DNA from: Asaia bogorensis
GTDB lineage: Bacteria; Pseudomonadota; Alphaproteobacteria; Acetobacterales; Acetobacteraceae
Direction: 5' to 3'
DNA length: 57,761 nucleotides
Assembly: GCA_945869965.1 (NCBI GenBank)
Contig: CAMBRC010000014.1
Location: 1 to 57,761, forward strand
The translations under genes were made by a program, and so were the position numbers. Below, piece after piece: positions 33,379 to 42,710 of this stretch; position 1 is the first letter of the stretch; the number at the start of each line of letters is the position of its first letter. Under the pieces are notes generated by a model. The model was not told where the DNA came from. It was given only the letters and a program-made list of their open reading frames with translations, and ran no database searches.

Positions 33379-34299
33379 TCACCCCGCGGCCGCGATCCCG
33401 AACCAATCCGCCAGCCGCAATCGCGCCGCCCGCCCGGCCGCCAGGTCCCAGCAATTCACAATCGCCAGCCGAAACCCGCCCGGCGGCATCGCATGCAACT
33501 CCGCCGCCCGGTCCTCATGAAACGTCACCTGCACACTCGACACGCCAGGCATCGCCGCGATCTCGGCCACCAACCCCGCCGGCGGATGCCGCCAGTTCCC
33601 CCCGGACGGCCCGAACAACACCACCGAATACCCGTCCCGCCGCCCGCTATCGTCAAACCCCCACCGCCCCTCGGCATAAAGCCGGATCAGCGCCGCCACC
33701 CACCCCGCCCCATAGAGATCCGGCCACTGATCGGCAAAGCGCAGATGCACTTCGATAATCCCGCCCCCAATCGTCTCCAGGTTCAGCAGCCCCGAATACC
33801 CGCCGAGATGCCGGCCAATCCACGCCCCGCACGCCGCCTCCAACCCCGGCCGCCCCGCCGCCTGAACAATCCACCGGTCAAATGTCCCGCCCGCCCCCGG
33901 AATACCGCTGGCATGCCGCCACCAAACCGCCCGGCCCCGCTCCACCGCCACATCGCTGCTGACATGCTCGCCTTCCAGCAACCGCATCCAGAAGTGTCCC
34001 GCCGTCCAAGCCGTCGCATATTCCTCCGCCGAGCCAATCACCCGGCTGCCCACCCCCATGCCGCGCAGATTGATCATCGGCTTGGAAAACACCGGAAACG
34101 CCCCCGGCATCACCCCATGCGGCGCTGCCTCGAACCCCTGCGATTGCGCCACCCGCAACTTGTCATAAACCCACCGATGCCCGGGGTTCCAAACCCAGGC
34201 ATCCGCATCCTCGGTCGGGATCTCCACCCCATCCGGACAAGGATAATCGGCAAAATACTGCAACCGCCACGGATCAGCCTCACGGATCGCCACACTCAC
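33379..34299 (-). CDS. Uncharacterised protein, possibly ATP-grasp-like
   Basis: This encodes 306 residues. I recognise no family with certainty. GIPGAGGTFDRWIV in the middle and LETIGGGIIEVHLRFADQW (about 176-194) recall the phosphate-binding loop and the metal-binding strand of ATP-grasp ligases. If so it would join a carboxylate to an amine using ATP. It lies between the cytochrome b561 gene and the sterol desaturase gene, with only 12 bp to the latter, so the two are probably co-transcribed. Confidence 0.75.
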   Translation of the reverse strand: MSVAIREADPWRLQYFADYPCPDGVEIPTEDADAWVWNPGHRWVYDKLRVAQSQGFEAAPHGVMPGAFPVFSKPMINLRGMGVGSRVIGSAEEYATAWTAGHFWMRLLEGEHVSSDVAVERGRAVWWRHASGIPGAGGTFDRWIVQAAGRPGLEAACGAWIGRHLGGYSGLLNLETIGGGIIEVHLRFADQWPDLYGAGWVAALIRLYAEGRWGFDDSGRRDGYSVVLFGPSGGNWRHPPAGLVAEIAAMPGVSSVQVTFHEDRAAELHAMPPGGFRLAIVNCWDLAAGRAARLRLADWFGIAAAG

Positions 34300-34311
34300 C
34301 TCCGCGCAGCA

Positions 34312-35061
34312 TTATTCAGCCGTTCTGGAGGTGTCGGGCCTCGCCGTCACTGGCTCCACACCGAACGCGGTGACCGCGCCGCGTGGCGGGTTGAACGTAC
34401 CGAACATCCGGTCCCACAGGCTCAGCACCTCGCCATAGTTCGAGTCGGTATCGCGAACATGCGGCGCATGATGCAGGTGATGCAAAGCCGGCGTCACAAG
34501 CACCGCGGCCAGCCAGGACAGCCCAGCCGGAAAGCGCAGATTGGCATGCGCCGCGATCTGCACCGCAAAGGCCAACACGCCATAGGCCGCGATCTCCACC
34601 GGCCGCGCCCCGATCGCCAGCGCAACAAGGCCAATCACCAAGCCGCTGCTCAGCGCATCCAGCGGGTGATGGCGCACGGTGGTGGAAACATCCAGGCTGG
34701 TATCGGCATGGTGCAACCGGTGCCAGCTCCACAGAAGCGGCGTCCGATGCTTCACGCGGTGCAGCCAATAGGAGGTATGATCCAGCACGAGCGCCACTAG
34801 TGCCAGATGCCACCAGCCGACCCAGGGCGAACGCTGGCCGGAGTGGAACAAGTCCCCCAGCATCGCCGTGCCGCCGGCAAGCAGCCACCCCAGCGCACTC
34901 GAACAGGCAAACAGAACAGCGTGCAATCCCCATCGCCGCTGCGGCATGCCGGCTTCCGGCCGCTGTGGCCACGCCGCCTCAACGACCAGCAGCAAGGCAG
35001 CCAGGACGTAGATCCATGTGCGGTCGAACAGCACGGCAATTGCCGGCGGCGCGGTATCCAA
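34312..35061 (-). CDS. Sterol desaturase/fatty acid hydroxylase family protein
   Basis: This encodes 249 residues with several membrane helices. The di-iron histidine clusters are HTSYWLHRVKH, SWHRLHHAD and LHHLHHAPHVRDTDSNYGE. Such enzymes hydroxylate or desaturate membrane lipids such as sterols, hopanoids, carotenoids or ceramide-like lipids. The substrate is not clear. The protein is located in the inner membrane. The 3' neighbour 12 bp away may be part of the same unit. Confidence 0.9.
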   Translation of the reverse strand: MDTAPPAIAVLFDRTWIYVLAALLLVVEAAWPQRPEAGMPQRRWGLHAVLFACSSALGWLLAGGTAMLGDLFHSGQRSPWVGWWHLALVALVLDHTSYWLHRVKHRTPLLWSWHRLHHADTSLDVSTTVRHHPLDALSSGLVIGLVALAIGARPVEIAAYGVLAFAVQIAAHANLRFPAGLSWLAAVLVTPALHHLHHAPHVRDTDSNYGEVLSLWDRMFGTFNPPRGAVTAFGVEPVTARPDTSRTAE

Positions 35062-35114
35062 GGGCGGAACCTGTCAGGCTGGCCGGTTGTGGCGTCTCGA
35101 TCCGGCGAAGGCAG

Positions 35115-35279
35115 TTATTTGCGGCGCTTGCGCACTGCACGGACCACAGCCGCGCCAGCAACGCCGGCCGCGAGGAGCGCCAGGCTCGTGGGCTCAGGAA
35201 CCGGGATCACAACAATGCCAGCCCATGCCGGCCCCGACACGCAGATCGCAAAAGCGGCAACGAGGATTCGCATGAACAT
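35115..35279 (-). CDS. Very short PEP-CTERM protein
   Basis: This encodes 54 residues from the ATG at 35279, with GGAG 8 nt upstream. A signal peptide (MRILVAAFAICVSGPAWAG) is followed by only about six residues and then a PEP-CTERM signal: VPEPTSLALLAAG, a hydrophobic helix and the basic tail RKRRK. If it is processed at both ends, almost nothing is left, so it may be a decoy, a regulator or a relic. It is too small to be seen in ordinary ORF calls. It lies 53 bp upstream of the sterol desaturase start. Confidence 0.75.
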   Translation of the reverse strand: MFMRILVAAFAICVSGPAWAGIVVIPVPEPTSLALLAAGVAGAAVVRAVRKRRK

Positions 35280-35424
35280 CGGCATAACTCCGTCACTTCT
35301 GGTTAAAAAAACCTAGCGCATCCGCCGACCGGATCGAGATCGCAGCAGGTTAGCAAGTCATCTCAGTATCCTCTTAAGATCTCAGGATTATTACGCGCCT
35401 GTCAAGAAACCGCCGACACCGCGC

Positions 35425-36228
35425 TCAGCTGCCAACCTTCAGCGTGCTCACCAACCCGCGCAGACAGGCCAGAACCGACAGCGGCGTGAGCTTCCCCGTC
35501 CGCGGATTACTCTCACTCGGCACATTCTCCACCGTCATCGTCAGGCGCGCCGCCGCCGCCTCCACCTTGATCGTATGGATGTTCCGGTCCACCCCGGGAT
35601 CGGCCCACAGGCGAACGGTGGTCCGCTCAGGCCCGATCCCCGCCAAAGCCAGGGCAGCCGCCACATTCACATTGGCCGGAAACCCGGCGGCGGCGTCATA
35701 CGCATTGCCCTCGAAGATCACCGTCGGCGCGTTCATCGCCAGCACATCGATCCCGTGCTTCACCAGATACGGCGCCCCGACCCAGCCGCGAGGATACTTC
35801 CGGCTCTCGATGGTCACCGAAGAAACCTCCCCCTCGGCCGCCGCCCGCACCGCGTCCAACCCGAGCAAAGCCCCCGTCGGCACCACGATGCGCGCGCCAT
35901 GCTGCCGGGCCAGATCGACCAGATGCATCCGCGGCAACAGTGCTCCGACCGAGCTGGGGATGAAAATCCGCCCGGCGGTCAGCGCCGGCACCGCGATCGT
36001 CTCGAACACCGCCGCCGGCGCAGCCTCAACGACGATATCCGCCCGGGCCAGCTCATCCAGCCCGACGATCTCCGGCACCTGGGCAAAACCGGCCAGATTG
36101 GCACGCGCCTTGTCCCGATCCCGCGCGCTGACGGCGACCAGGCGCAGCCCATCGACCCCCCGATCCAGCGACCTGGCGAGTTCGAGCCCGATTGCCCCCA
36201 ACCCACCGATACCAACGGTCAGCGTCAT
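35425..36228 (-). CDS. Aspartate dehydrogenase-like NAD(P) oxidoreductase
   Basis: This encodes 267 residues from the ATG at 36228, chosen because GGAG lies 7 nt upstream; an ATG at 36240 is an alternative. The N-terminus has VGIGGLGAIGLELA (Rossmann). The conserved DPGVDRNIHTIKVE segment carries the histidine characteristic of L-aspartate dehydrogenases. It oxidises aspartate to iminoaspartate in NAD synthesis in some organisms; no nadA or nadC genes are in the window. Confidence 0.87.
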   Translation of the reverse strand: MTLTVGIGGLGAIGLELARSLDRGVDGLRLVAVSARDRDKARANLAGFAQVPEIVGLDELARADIVVEAAPAAVFETIAVPALTAGRIFIPSSVGALLPRMHLVDLARQHGARIVVPTGALLGLDAVRAAAEGEVSSVTIESRKYPRGWVGAPYLVKHGIDVLAMNAPTVIFEGNAYDAAAGFPANVNVAAALALAGIGPERTTVRLWADPGVDRNIHTIKVEAAAARLTMTVENVPSESNPRTGKLTPLSVLACLRGLVSTLKVGS

Positions 36229-36238
36229 GCTGGTCTCC

Positions 36239-36281
36239 AATGGATAAAGTTTATTTGCTTCTTTTTGTTCACAAAAAGAAG
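36239..36281. repeat. Composite palindromic repeat, single arm (copy 12)
   Basis: AATGGATAAAGTTTATTTG runs into the palindrome at 36258-36281. No left arm is present. It lies between the 5' end of the aspartate-dehydrogenase-like gene and the 3' end of tRNA-His, and its T-tracts face the tRNA side. Confidence 0.85.
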
Positions 36282-36307
36282 ACTCTTGCCTTCACCTGGA
36301 GAAAAAC

Positions 36308-36384
36308 TGGGGCGAACGACGGGTCTCGAACCCGCGACATCCAAGACCACAACCTGGCGCTCTGCCAACTGAGCTACGTCCGCC
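36308..36384 (-). tRNA. tRNA-His (anticodon GTG)
   Basis: The minus strand forms a full cloverleaf. The acceptor GCGGACG pairs with CGTTCGC, the D arm is GCTC/GAGC, the anticodon loop is TTGTGGT with anticodon GTG, and the T arm is GCGGG-TTCGAGA-CCCGT. The extra G at -1 pairs with discriminator C73, as expected for tRNA-His, and CCA is encoded. Confidence 0.95.
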
Positions 36385-36419
36385 ATCGAGGGGCACCCCC
36401 GAATTCCAGAGCGCCGCGT

Positions 36420-37616
36420 TTACGCCTTGGGCCCCTGCCCCGTCAATGGTGCGAACAGTTTCTCCAGCCGGGCGAGCGCTTCAAGCAACACCTCATCGCG
36501 CTTGCAGAAGGCAAAGCGGGCAAAATGCGTCGGCGCGTCCGGCGCATCATAGAACGCGGTGACAGGAACGGCGGTCACCTTGGCCTGTTCGGTGATGTAG
36601 CGGCAGAACGCCATGTCGTCGCCGTTGAACCCCAGCGGGCGGAAATCCGCCGAGATGAAATAGCTGCCATGGGTCGGCAGCACGCTGAAGCCGATCCGCG
36701 CCAGCCCCTCGGCCATCAGGTCGCGCTTGGCCTCAAGTGCGCCTGCCAGCCCGGCGAAATAAGCATCGTCCTTGCCCAACCCGACCGCGACGGCCCGTTG
36801 CAGATTGGGCGCCGAGGTGAAGGTCAGGTTCTGGTGCGCCTTGGTCGCCACCCCGGCGAGCCGCTTATCGGCGGTGATGTAGCCGATCTTCCAGCCGGTC
36901 AGCGAAAACGTCTTGCCGGCGCTGCCTATACGCAGGCACCGCTCGCGCATCCCCGGCAGGGTCATCAGCGGGATGTGCTTCAACCCGTCGAACACCAGGT
37001 GCTCATAGACCTCGTCGCACACCGCGTAGCAGTCGTGCTTCTGCAACAGCCCGGCGATGAAGCCGAGTTCGGCGCGCGAGAAGATTTTGCCGGTCGGGTT
37101 CATCGGCGTGTTCAGCATGATCGCCTTGGTCTTCGGCCCGAACGCGGCGGCCAGTTCGGCGCGCGGCAATTCCCAGTTCGGCGGCGTGAGGCGCACCAGC
37201 TTCGGGATCGCCCCCAACAGCCGGACCACCGGGACATAGGTGTCGTACAGCGGCTCAATCAGCACGACCTCATCGCCGGGGTTGATCAGCGCCATCAGGC
37301 TGGCGGTGATCGCCTCGGTGGCGCCGGAGGTGACGACCACCTCGGTGTTGGGATCCACGTCCAGGCCATAGAACCGCTTGTTGGCCGCCGCCACGGCCTG
37401 GCGCAGTTCGGGCACGCCGGTCATTGGCGGGTACTGGTTGCGCCCGTCCATCAGCGCATCGGCGGCGGCCTTCAACACGTCGGCCGGGCCATCGGTATCG
37501 GGGAAACCCTGGCCGAGATTGATCGAGCCGTGCTCGACGGCCAGGGCGGACATCACCGTGAAGATGGTGGTGCCGAGTCCGGCGAGCTGGTGGTTCAGGT
37601 CCTTCACGGCGGGCAC
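36420..37616 (-). CDS. Pyridoxal-phosphate aminotransferase (class I/II, methionine/kynurenine-type)
   Basis: This encodes 398 residues. The PLP lysine is K235 in GSAGKTFSLTGWKIGY, and LNTPMNPTGKIF and DEVYEHLVFDG are conserved active-site segments. The SAGKTFSLTGWK pattern fits the kynurenine/methionine aminotransferase (YbdL-like) group. It transfers an amino group from an amino acid to a keto acid. It diverges from glnB across about 330 bp that carries the sigma-54 site. Confidence 0.92.
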   Translation of the reverse strand: MPAVKDLNHQLAGLGTTIFTVMSALAVEHGSINLGQGFPDTDGPADVLKAAADALMDGRNQYPPMTGVPELRQAVAAANKRFYGLDVDPNTEVVVTSGATEAITASLMALINPGDEVVLIEPLYDTYVPVVRLLGAIPKLVRLTPPNWELPRAELAAAFGPKTKAIMLNTPMNPTGKIFSRAELGFIAGLLQKHDCYAVCDEVYEHLVFDGLKHIPLMTLPGMRERCLRIGSAGKTFSLTGWKIGYITADKRLAGVATKAHQNLTFTSAPNLQRAVAVGLGKDDAYFAGLAGALEAKRDLMAEGLARIGFSVLPTHGSYFISADFRPLGFNGDDMAFCRYITEQAKVTAVPVTAFYDAPDAPTHFARFAFCKRDEVLLEALARLEKLFAPLTGQGPKA

Positions 37617-37700
37617 ACCTCATCCTTGCCGGCCGCAGCCGGCGATCCACAAACGCGGCGCAGTATGGGGACGGCGGCGCAGGGGTCAATTGAGGCTGCC

Positions 37701-37736
37701 GGCGAGGCTGGTGGCGAGGCTGGCGGCGAGGCTGCC
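37701..37736. repeat. 12-bp tandem repeat, three units
   Basis: GGCGAGGCTGGT, GGCGAGGCTGGC and GGCGAGGCTGCC follow directly after each other, preceded by a partial unit. The array lies in the gap between the aminotransferase and glnB genes, with no known role. Confidence 0.75.
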
Positions 37737-37843
37737 AGAGCCGGACCATTCTGCCGCCGCGAGTGGCAGCCAGCGCCCGTAATTGAGGCATTGCCGACGC
37801 CTGAAAAACGGGCAACCGCCGGGAACCGCCGAGATTTGGAGGT

Positions 37844-37859
37844 TGGCACACATCATGCA
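37844..37859 (+). promoter_or_regulatory. Sigma-54 (RpoN) type promoter upstream of glnB
   Basis: TGGCACACATCATGCA matches the -24/-12 consensus TGGCACG-N4-TTGCA at 14 of the 16 positions including the N positions, with GG at 37845-37846 and GC at 37857-37858 in the correct spacing. It lies 86 bp before the glnB ATG. Nitrogen-regulated glnBA transcription from such promoters is known in alphaproteobacteria. Confidence 0.75.
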
Positions 37860-37894
37860 AACCTGTCTTCCCGCCTCCCTGCCGTCTGGGATGA

Positions 37895-38284
<390 letters not shown>

Positions 38285-38453
38285 CGGCCGACAGGGGCAT
38301 ATTCCCCTTTCATCCCAGCGCCACCCCGGCTAGGACGCCCCGCAACGAGCCGTGACAACTCACCCCCGCAAGCCGGGGGCGGGACAGACGATCAACCAAC
38401 CCGCCGTCCCGCCGCAAGGCGCGGGGGGCGGCAGACAGGGAAAGTGGACGACG

Positions 38454-39896
38454 ATGGCGAAGAAGGCTTCCGGCGCCGGCGCGGAGAAATCCGGTGTGGC
38501 GAAGGTTTTGGAGATGATGAAGGAGAACTCGGTCGAGTATGTCGACCTCCGGTTCACCGATCCGCGCGGCAAGTGGCACCACACCGCCCAGCACATCTCG
38601 ACCATCGACGAGGACGCGTTCCGCGACGGGATCATGTTCGACGGCTCCTCGATCGCCGGCTGGAAGGCGATCAACGAGTCGGACATGATCCTGATGATGG
38701 ATCCGGACACGGCGGTGATGGACCCGTTCGCGGCCAAGCCGTCGATGATCATCTTCTGCGACATCTTCGAGCCCTCGACCGGCCAGTCGTATAACCGTGA
38801 CCCGCGCTCGACCGCCAAGAAGGTCGAGGCCTATCTGAAGTCGACCGGCATCGGCGACGGGTTGTCGGTTGGCGCGGAAGCCGAATTCTTCATCTTCGAC
38901 AGCGTGCGCTTCGGCACCGGCGGCAACTTCGGTACCTATCAGATCGATAGCATCGAGGGGCCGGGCTCGAACCTGAAGGACTATCCGGAGGGCAACATGG
39001 GCCACCGGCCAGTGGTCAAGGGCGGCTATTACCCGGTCCCGCCGGTGGACAGCGAAAGCGACCTGCGCGCCGAAATGCTGTCGACGATGGGCGAGATGGG
39101 CCTGCCGATCGAGAAGCATCACCACGAGGTGGCGCAAAGCCAGCACGAGCTGGGCACCCGCTTCGGCAGCCTGGTGACGATGGCCGACCACATGCAGATC
39201 TACAAATACTGCGTGCACAACGTCGCCCACAGCTACGGCAAGACCGCCACCTTCATGCCGAAGCCGATCTATGGCGACAACGGCACCGGCATGCACACCC
39301 ACATGTCGATCTGGAAAGCCGGCAAGCCGCTGTTCGCCGGGAATGGCTATGCTGATCTGTCCGAGATGTGCCTGTATTTCATCGGCGGCGTGATCAAGCA
39401 TGCCAAGGCGCTGAACGCCTTCACCAACCCGTCGACCAATAGCTACAAGCGCCTGATCCCGGGCTTCGAGGCGCCGGTGCTGCTGGCCTATTCCGCCCGC
39501 AACCGTTCGGCCTCTTGCCGTATCCCGTACACCACCAACCCGAAGGCCAAGCGGGTGGAAGTGCGCTTCCCCGACCCCTCGGCCAACCCGTACCTGGCGT
39601 TCTCCGCCCTGGCGATGGCCGGCCTGGACGGGATCAAGAACAAGATCCACCCGGGCGACCCGATGGACAAGGACCTCTACGACCTGCCGCCGGAAGAGCT
39701 GAAGGGCATTCCCACGGTGTGCGGTTCGCTGCGTGAAGCGCTCGGGGCGCTGGCCGCTGACCACGACTTCCTGCTCGCCGGCGACGTGTTCAGCGCCGAC
39801 CAGATCGAGAGCTATATCGAGCTGAAATGGGCCGAGGTGTACAAGTTCGAGCACACCCCGCACCCCGTCGAGTTCGAGATGTACTACTCGGTCTGA
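38454..39896 (+). CDS. glnA: Glutamine synthetase, type I
   Basis: This encodes 480 residues from the ATG at 38454. Landmarks are [31 protein letters not shown] and the adenylylation site at Y409 in [13 protein letters not shown]. It makes glutamine from glutamate, ammonia and ATP and is the main ammonium-assimilation enzyme. Activity is adjusted through PII-controlled adenylylation of Y409. The longer open frame upstream is not needed. A strong terminator follows. Confidence 0.97.
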   Translation: MAKKASGAGAEKSGVAKVLEMMKENSVEYVDLRFTDPRGKWHHTAQHISTIDEDAFRDGIMFDGSSIAGWKAINESDMILMMDPDTAVMDPFAAKPSMIIFCDIFEPSTGQSYNRDPRSTAKKVEAYLKSTGIGDGLSVGAEAEFFIFDSVRFGTGGNFGTYQIDSIEGPGSNLKDYPEGNMGHRPVVKGGYYPVPPVDSESDLRAEMLSTMGEMGLPIEKHHHEVAQSQHELGTRFGSLVTMADHMQIYKYCVHNVAHSYGKTATFMPKPIYGDNGTGMHTHMSIWKAGKPLFAGNGYADLSEMCLYFIGGVIKHAKALNAFTNPSTNSYKRLIPGFEAPVLLAYSARNRSASCRIPYTTNPKAKRVEVRFPDPSANPYLAFSALAMAGLDGIKNKIHPGDPMDKDLYDLPPEELKGIPTVCGSLREALGALAADHDFLLAGDVFSADQIESYIELKWAEVYKFEHTPHPVEFEMYYSV

Positions 39897-39922
39897 TCGC
39901 TGCGGTCAGGTTAACCTGAATG

Positions 39923-39951
39923 CCCCGCGGCAGCGATGCCGCGGGGTTTTT
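39923..39951 (+). terminator. Rho-independent terminator of glnA
   Basis: CCCCGCGGC-AGCGAT-GCCGCGGGG is a perfect 9-bp stem with a 6-nt loop followed by TTTTT. It begins 26 bp after the glnA stop. Confidence 0.95.
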
Positions 39952-39960
39952 CAAAGCATC

Positions 39961-40064
39961 GGGCTCCGCCCGAACCCGCCACGGGCCGAGCCCCTGGACC
40001 TCATCCACTGAAGCGATTGGGTTTCCAAAGGCCCTCGGCCTTTGGCGGGTCAAGGGCAGAGCCC
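39961..40064. repeat. GC-rich intergenic inverted repeat (family 2, copy c)
   Basis: GGGCTCCGCCCGAACCCGCC at 39961-39980 is the inverse of GGCGGGTCAAGGGCAGAGCCC at 40044-40064 with a few mismatches. The core contains GGGCCGAGCCCCTGG and CATCCACTGAAGCG, which resemble copies a and b. It lies between the converging glnA and SOUL genes. Confidence 0.75.
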
Positions 40065-40073
40065 TTGCCTTCC

Positions 40074-40703
40074 TTATCGCCCAACCACAGACACAACCAC
40101 TTCGTTCCGCCGCAGCCAGGGCAAGGTCCAGGGCGGGTCGTAAAACCAGCCATACGGCGTGCCCGCCGCCCGCCAGGGCGAGTCCTGCAGGGCGCGAAGC
40201 AGCTCAGCCTGGCGCGCCGCCACCGCCCCTGCCCCGCGATCGCCGGTGAAGCGCAGTACCGCGACGGTTTCGTCGGGGACCGTGACCAGGCGCACCGTGG
40301 CGTCGTTCGGCTGCGGCAAGGTTGTCATCGTCCATTGCCGCGGCAGGAAGAAGCGCACCACCCAGGCGCCCGAGGCATCGCGCGCCTGGGACACCGGCGC
40401 CGTCATGGCGATCGCGCTCCCGGCCTGCTGCGACACCGGCGCGGTCATGGCGATCTCGGCCTTGCCGCTGTTGCCCCCGAAGATATACCCGGCGAGGCGG
40501 CGGAAGCCCTGGTTGCGCGCCGTTTCCTCGTCCGCCTGGAGCGTCGTTTCGGCGGCAAGGCGGGGGCCATAGCGGCGGATTTCCAGTGCACCGACCGTGG
40601 CGACAACGTCGAAGGCGGGTTCCTCGGTGCTGCTGCGGTCACCGAGCATCGAACATCCGGCAACCATGAGGCTGGCGGCGAAGGCGGCGATGCGGGCAAG
40701 CAT
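40074..40703 (-). CDS. SOUL/HBP family haem-binding lipoprotein
   Basis: This encodes 209 residues. A lipoprotein signal MLARIAAFAASLMVAGCSM ends in lipobox VAGC. The domain contains LEIRRYGPRLAAETT and the duplicated AMTAPVSQ segment (twice), a hallmark of SOUL proteins. The family binds haem or porphyrin; the role in bacteria is unclear. The protein is probably attached to a membrane facing the periplasm. Confidence 0.9.
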   Translation of the reverse strand: MLARIAAFAASLMVAGCSMLGDRSSTEEPAFDVVATVGALEIRRYGPRLAAETTLQADEETARNQGFRRLAGYIFGGNSGKAEIAMTAPVSQQAGSAIAMTAPVSQARDASGAWVVRFFLPRQWTMTTLPQPNDATVRLVTVPDETVAVLRFTGDRGAGAVAARQAELLRALQDSPWRAAGTPYGWFYDPPWTLPWLRRNEVVVSVVGR

Positions 40704-40750
40704 GGCAGGGTCCGATCAAGAGGCTGAACCGCTATATGGGGTGGCCGCGG

Positions 40751-41332
40751 TCAGGCGGGAGGACCCCAGACATCCGCCTCGGTCCAGCCCAATTCGAAAA
40801 ACTCGGCTTCACGCAGCGGGGCTTCGGCGATGGAATAGAACTCGTCGAGCTGCGGCGGCTTGATGCTGGTTCCGCTCAGCATCCCGTGCGCCTGGCCGCG
40901 ATGATGGGTCTGGTGCAGGAACAGATGCAGCAACAGGCGGTCCTGGCGCTCGGCCTGAAAGCGCTGGCCGCGATGGACGCGGATTTCGCGGCCGAGGCTT
41001 GCGTCGGTGAGTGCATCGCAATGGGCGATCAGGCGCCGGTCCACAGCGGATTGGGCCGCGCGCAGACCGGCGATGGTGGCGCACGGCTCCTGGTTCGCCC
41101 AAGCGGCCGGACCGAGCGCGCCGCCTTCGAGCGCATCCACGTAGAAATGGTCGATAATCAGGATGTGGTTCAGCGTCCGGCGCAAGCTGGGGAAGAACCC
41201 CACGCGATGCGCCGCGAACGCCGCCTGGTCGAGCGTGGCGACGGCGGCCAGCAGGCGATGGTTGCACCAGGCATTGTTGCGCGCCATGGCGCGAAAGCTG
41301 CCGGCAAGGCTGGGTGGCGCGAAATCAGGCAT
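40751..41332 (-). CDS. DinB/YfiT-like metal-dependent hydrolase family protein
   Basis: This encodes 193 residues from the ATG at 41332, with GAGGA upstream. The four-helix bundle carries three metal-ligand histidines in LNHILIIDHFY and HLFLHQTHHRGQ. Known relatives use a metal to act on thiols such as mycothiol or bacillithiol; the partner here is unknown. It lies head-to-tail with the DUF1127 gene, separated by about 73 bp. Confidence 0.87.
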   Translation of the reverse strand: MPDFAPPSLAGSFRAMARNNAWCNHRLLAAVATLDQAAFAAHRVGFFPSLRRTLNHILIIDHFYVDALEGGALGPAAWANQEPCATIAGLRAAQSAVDRRLIAHCDALTDASLGREIRVHRGQRFQAERQDRLLLHLFLHQTHHRGQAHGMLSGTSIKPPQLDEFYSIAEAPLREAEFFELGWTEADVWGPPA

Positions 41333-41405
41333 CGGGTCCTCGGGCGGTATTGGCGCGGGCAGCTTGCCATGCCCGCGCCGGCTTCCCAACTATCGGCGGC
41401 CCATA

Positions 41406-41624
41406 TCAGCGACGGCGGGGCGCCTCGCGCCAGAACGGGGTGGCGACGATCGCGGCCCGGTCGACATCGGTCAGCCCGACATCCTGCAACTCGCGGGCAT
41501 CGAACTGGGCGAGTTGGCGGTGCTCGGCCATCCGGCGGCGCCAGGTGGCAAGCAGGTCGCGCAGCCTTGTGTCGCGCGGGTAGCGGAGGTGAAAGGGCGA
41601 AATGGCGGTGAGGGTCTGGGCCAT
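41406..41624 (-). CDS. DUF1127 (YjiS-like) small protein
   Basis: This encodes 72 residues from the ATG at 41624, with GGAG 8 nt upstream. The C-terminal 40 residues contain LATWRRRMAEHRQLAQFDARELQDVGLT (seen in two overlapping segments), the DUF1127 pattern of a basic helix and LxDIGLT-like turn. Some family members bind RNA and affect phosphate or C1 metabolism. It diverges from the LysR gene, with operator-like palindromes between. Confidence 0.87.
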   Translation of the reverse strand: MAQTLTAISPFHLRYPRDTRLRDLLATWRRRMAEHRQLAQFDARELQDVGLTDVDRAAIVATPFWREAPRRR

Positions 41625-41685
41625 GGGAGTGACTCCGTCAGTATTGTTGCCATATCTAGGAAACACCTTTATGTTGCACCGCAGC

Positions 41686-41728
41686 AAATGATCATTTCTC
41701 ACGCACCGCATGAGAATCACTCATGCGG
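41686..41728. promoter_or_regulatory. Two operator-like palindromes in the DUF1127/LysR divergent promoter
   Basis: AAATGATCATTT is a perfect palindrome at 41686-41697. CCGCATGAG-AATCA-CTCATGCGG is a perfect 9-bp inverted repeat at 41706-41728. The second spans an in-frame ATG at 41710, which argues that the regulator starts downstream at 41752. LysR-type regulators often bind such sites to control a divergent gene and themselves. Confidence 0.55.
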
Positions 41729-41751
41729 GACCGCATAGTCCGGACCGCCCA

Positions 41752-42639
41752 ATGCAAACATCGCTCCCCCCGCTGAACGGCCTGCGCGCCTTCGAGGCCG
41801 CGGCGCGCCACCTGAGCTTCACCCGTGCGGCGGAGGAGTTGCACGTCACCCAGACGGCGATCAGCCACCAGATCCGCAAGCTGGAGGACCAGCTCGGGGT
41901 GCGGCTGTTCGTGCGCATGCCGGGGGCGGTGCACCTGACGCCGGCGGCCGAGACCTATCTGAGCGCGGTGCACGGTGCGTTCGAGGATTTGCGCAACGCC
42001 ACGGCCGAGGTGCGCGGCAGCGTCGGGCCGCGGATGTTGCGGCTGTCGACCACGCCATCCTTCGCCACCAAATGGCTGGTGCCCCGGCTGGCGGGGTTCC
42101 AGGCGGCGCATCCGGAGCTGGCGGTCGAGATCAGCACGACGATGTCGCTGGTCGATTTCCGCCGCGAGGAGGTCGACCTGGCGATCCGCTACGGCCGCGG
42201 CGCTTGGCCCGGATTGCGCGCCACGTGGCTGCTGGCCGAGGACATCATCCCGGTCTGCGCACCGGCATTGCGCGACGGCCCCATGCCGCTGCGCATGCCC
42301 GCCGACCTCGCCCGGCACCGGCTGATCTCGACCACGACCTTCGCCGATGAATGGGCGCTGTGGCTGACCGCCGCCGGGTTGTCGCCGGCATTGGCCGAGC
42401 GGGCGATGGTGTTCGACATGCCGATCCTGGCGATCCAGGCGGCAATCGACGGGATGGGGGTGGCGCTCGGGCACACCCCGCTGGTCGAGGCCGACCTCGC
42501 TGCCGGCCGGCTGGTGGCACCGTTCCCGATGTCGCTGCCCTCGGTGATGGGGTTCTACATCGTGGCGCCGGAGGCCAGCGCCGACCGGCCGGAGATCGCA
42601 CTGTTGCGCGATTGGCTGGTCGCCAGCACGCGCGCCTGA
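41752..42639 (+). CDS. LysR-family transcriptional regulator (GcvA-like)
   Basis: This encodes 295 residues from the ATG at 41752; an ATG at 41710 would add 14. The winged helix-turn-helix includes LNGLRAFEAAARHLSFTRAA and VTQTAISHQIRKLE. The effector domain follows with LSTTPSFATKWLVPRLAGF. GcvA-type members often respond to amino acids. Its likely targets are the divergent DUF1127 gene or the downstream oxidoreductase and peptide-uptake genes, judging from position. Confidence 0.92.
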   Translation: MQTSLPPLNGLRAFEAAARHLSFTRAAEELHVTQTAISHQIRKLEDQLGVRLFVRMPGAVHLTPAAETYLSAVHGAFEDLRNATAEVRGSVGPRMLRLSTTPSFATKWLVPRLAGFQAAHPELAVEISTTMSLVDFRREEVDLAIRYGRGAWPGLRATWLLAEDIIPVCAPALRDGPMPLRMPADLARHRLISTTTFADEWALWLTAAGLSPALAERAMVFDMPILAIQAAIDGMGVALGHTPLVEADLAAGRLVAPFPMSLPSVMGFYIVAPEASADRPEIALLRDWLVASTRA

Positions 42640-42710
42640 TTGCCGCGCGTTGCCTTGCGGGACCGGGCCGGGATGGCCATGCTGCCGGCCTGCACCGCAA
42701 GGGCCTCGCC

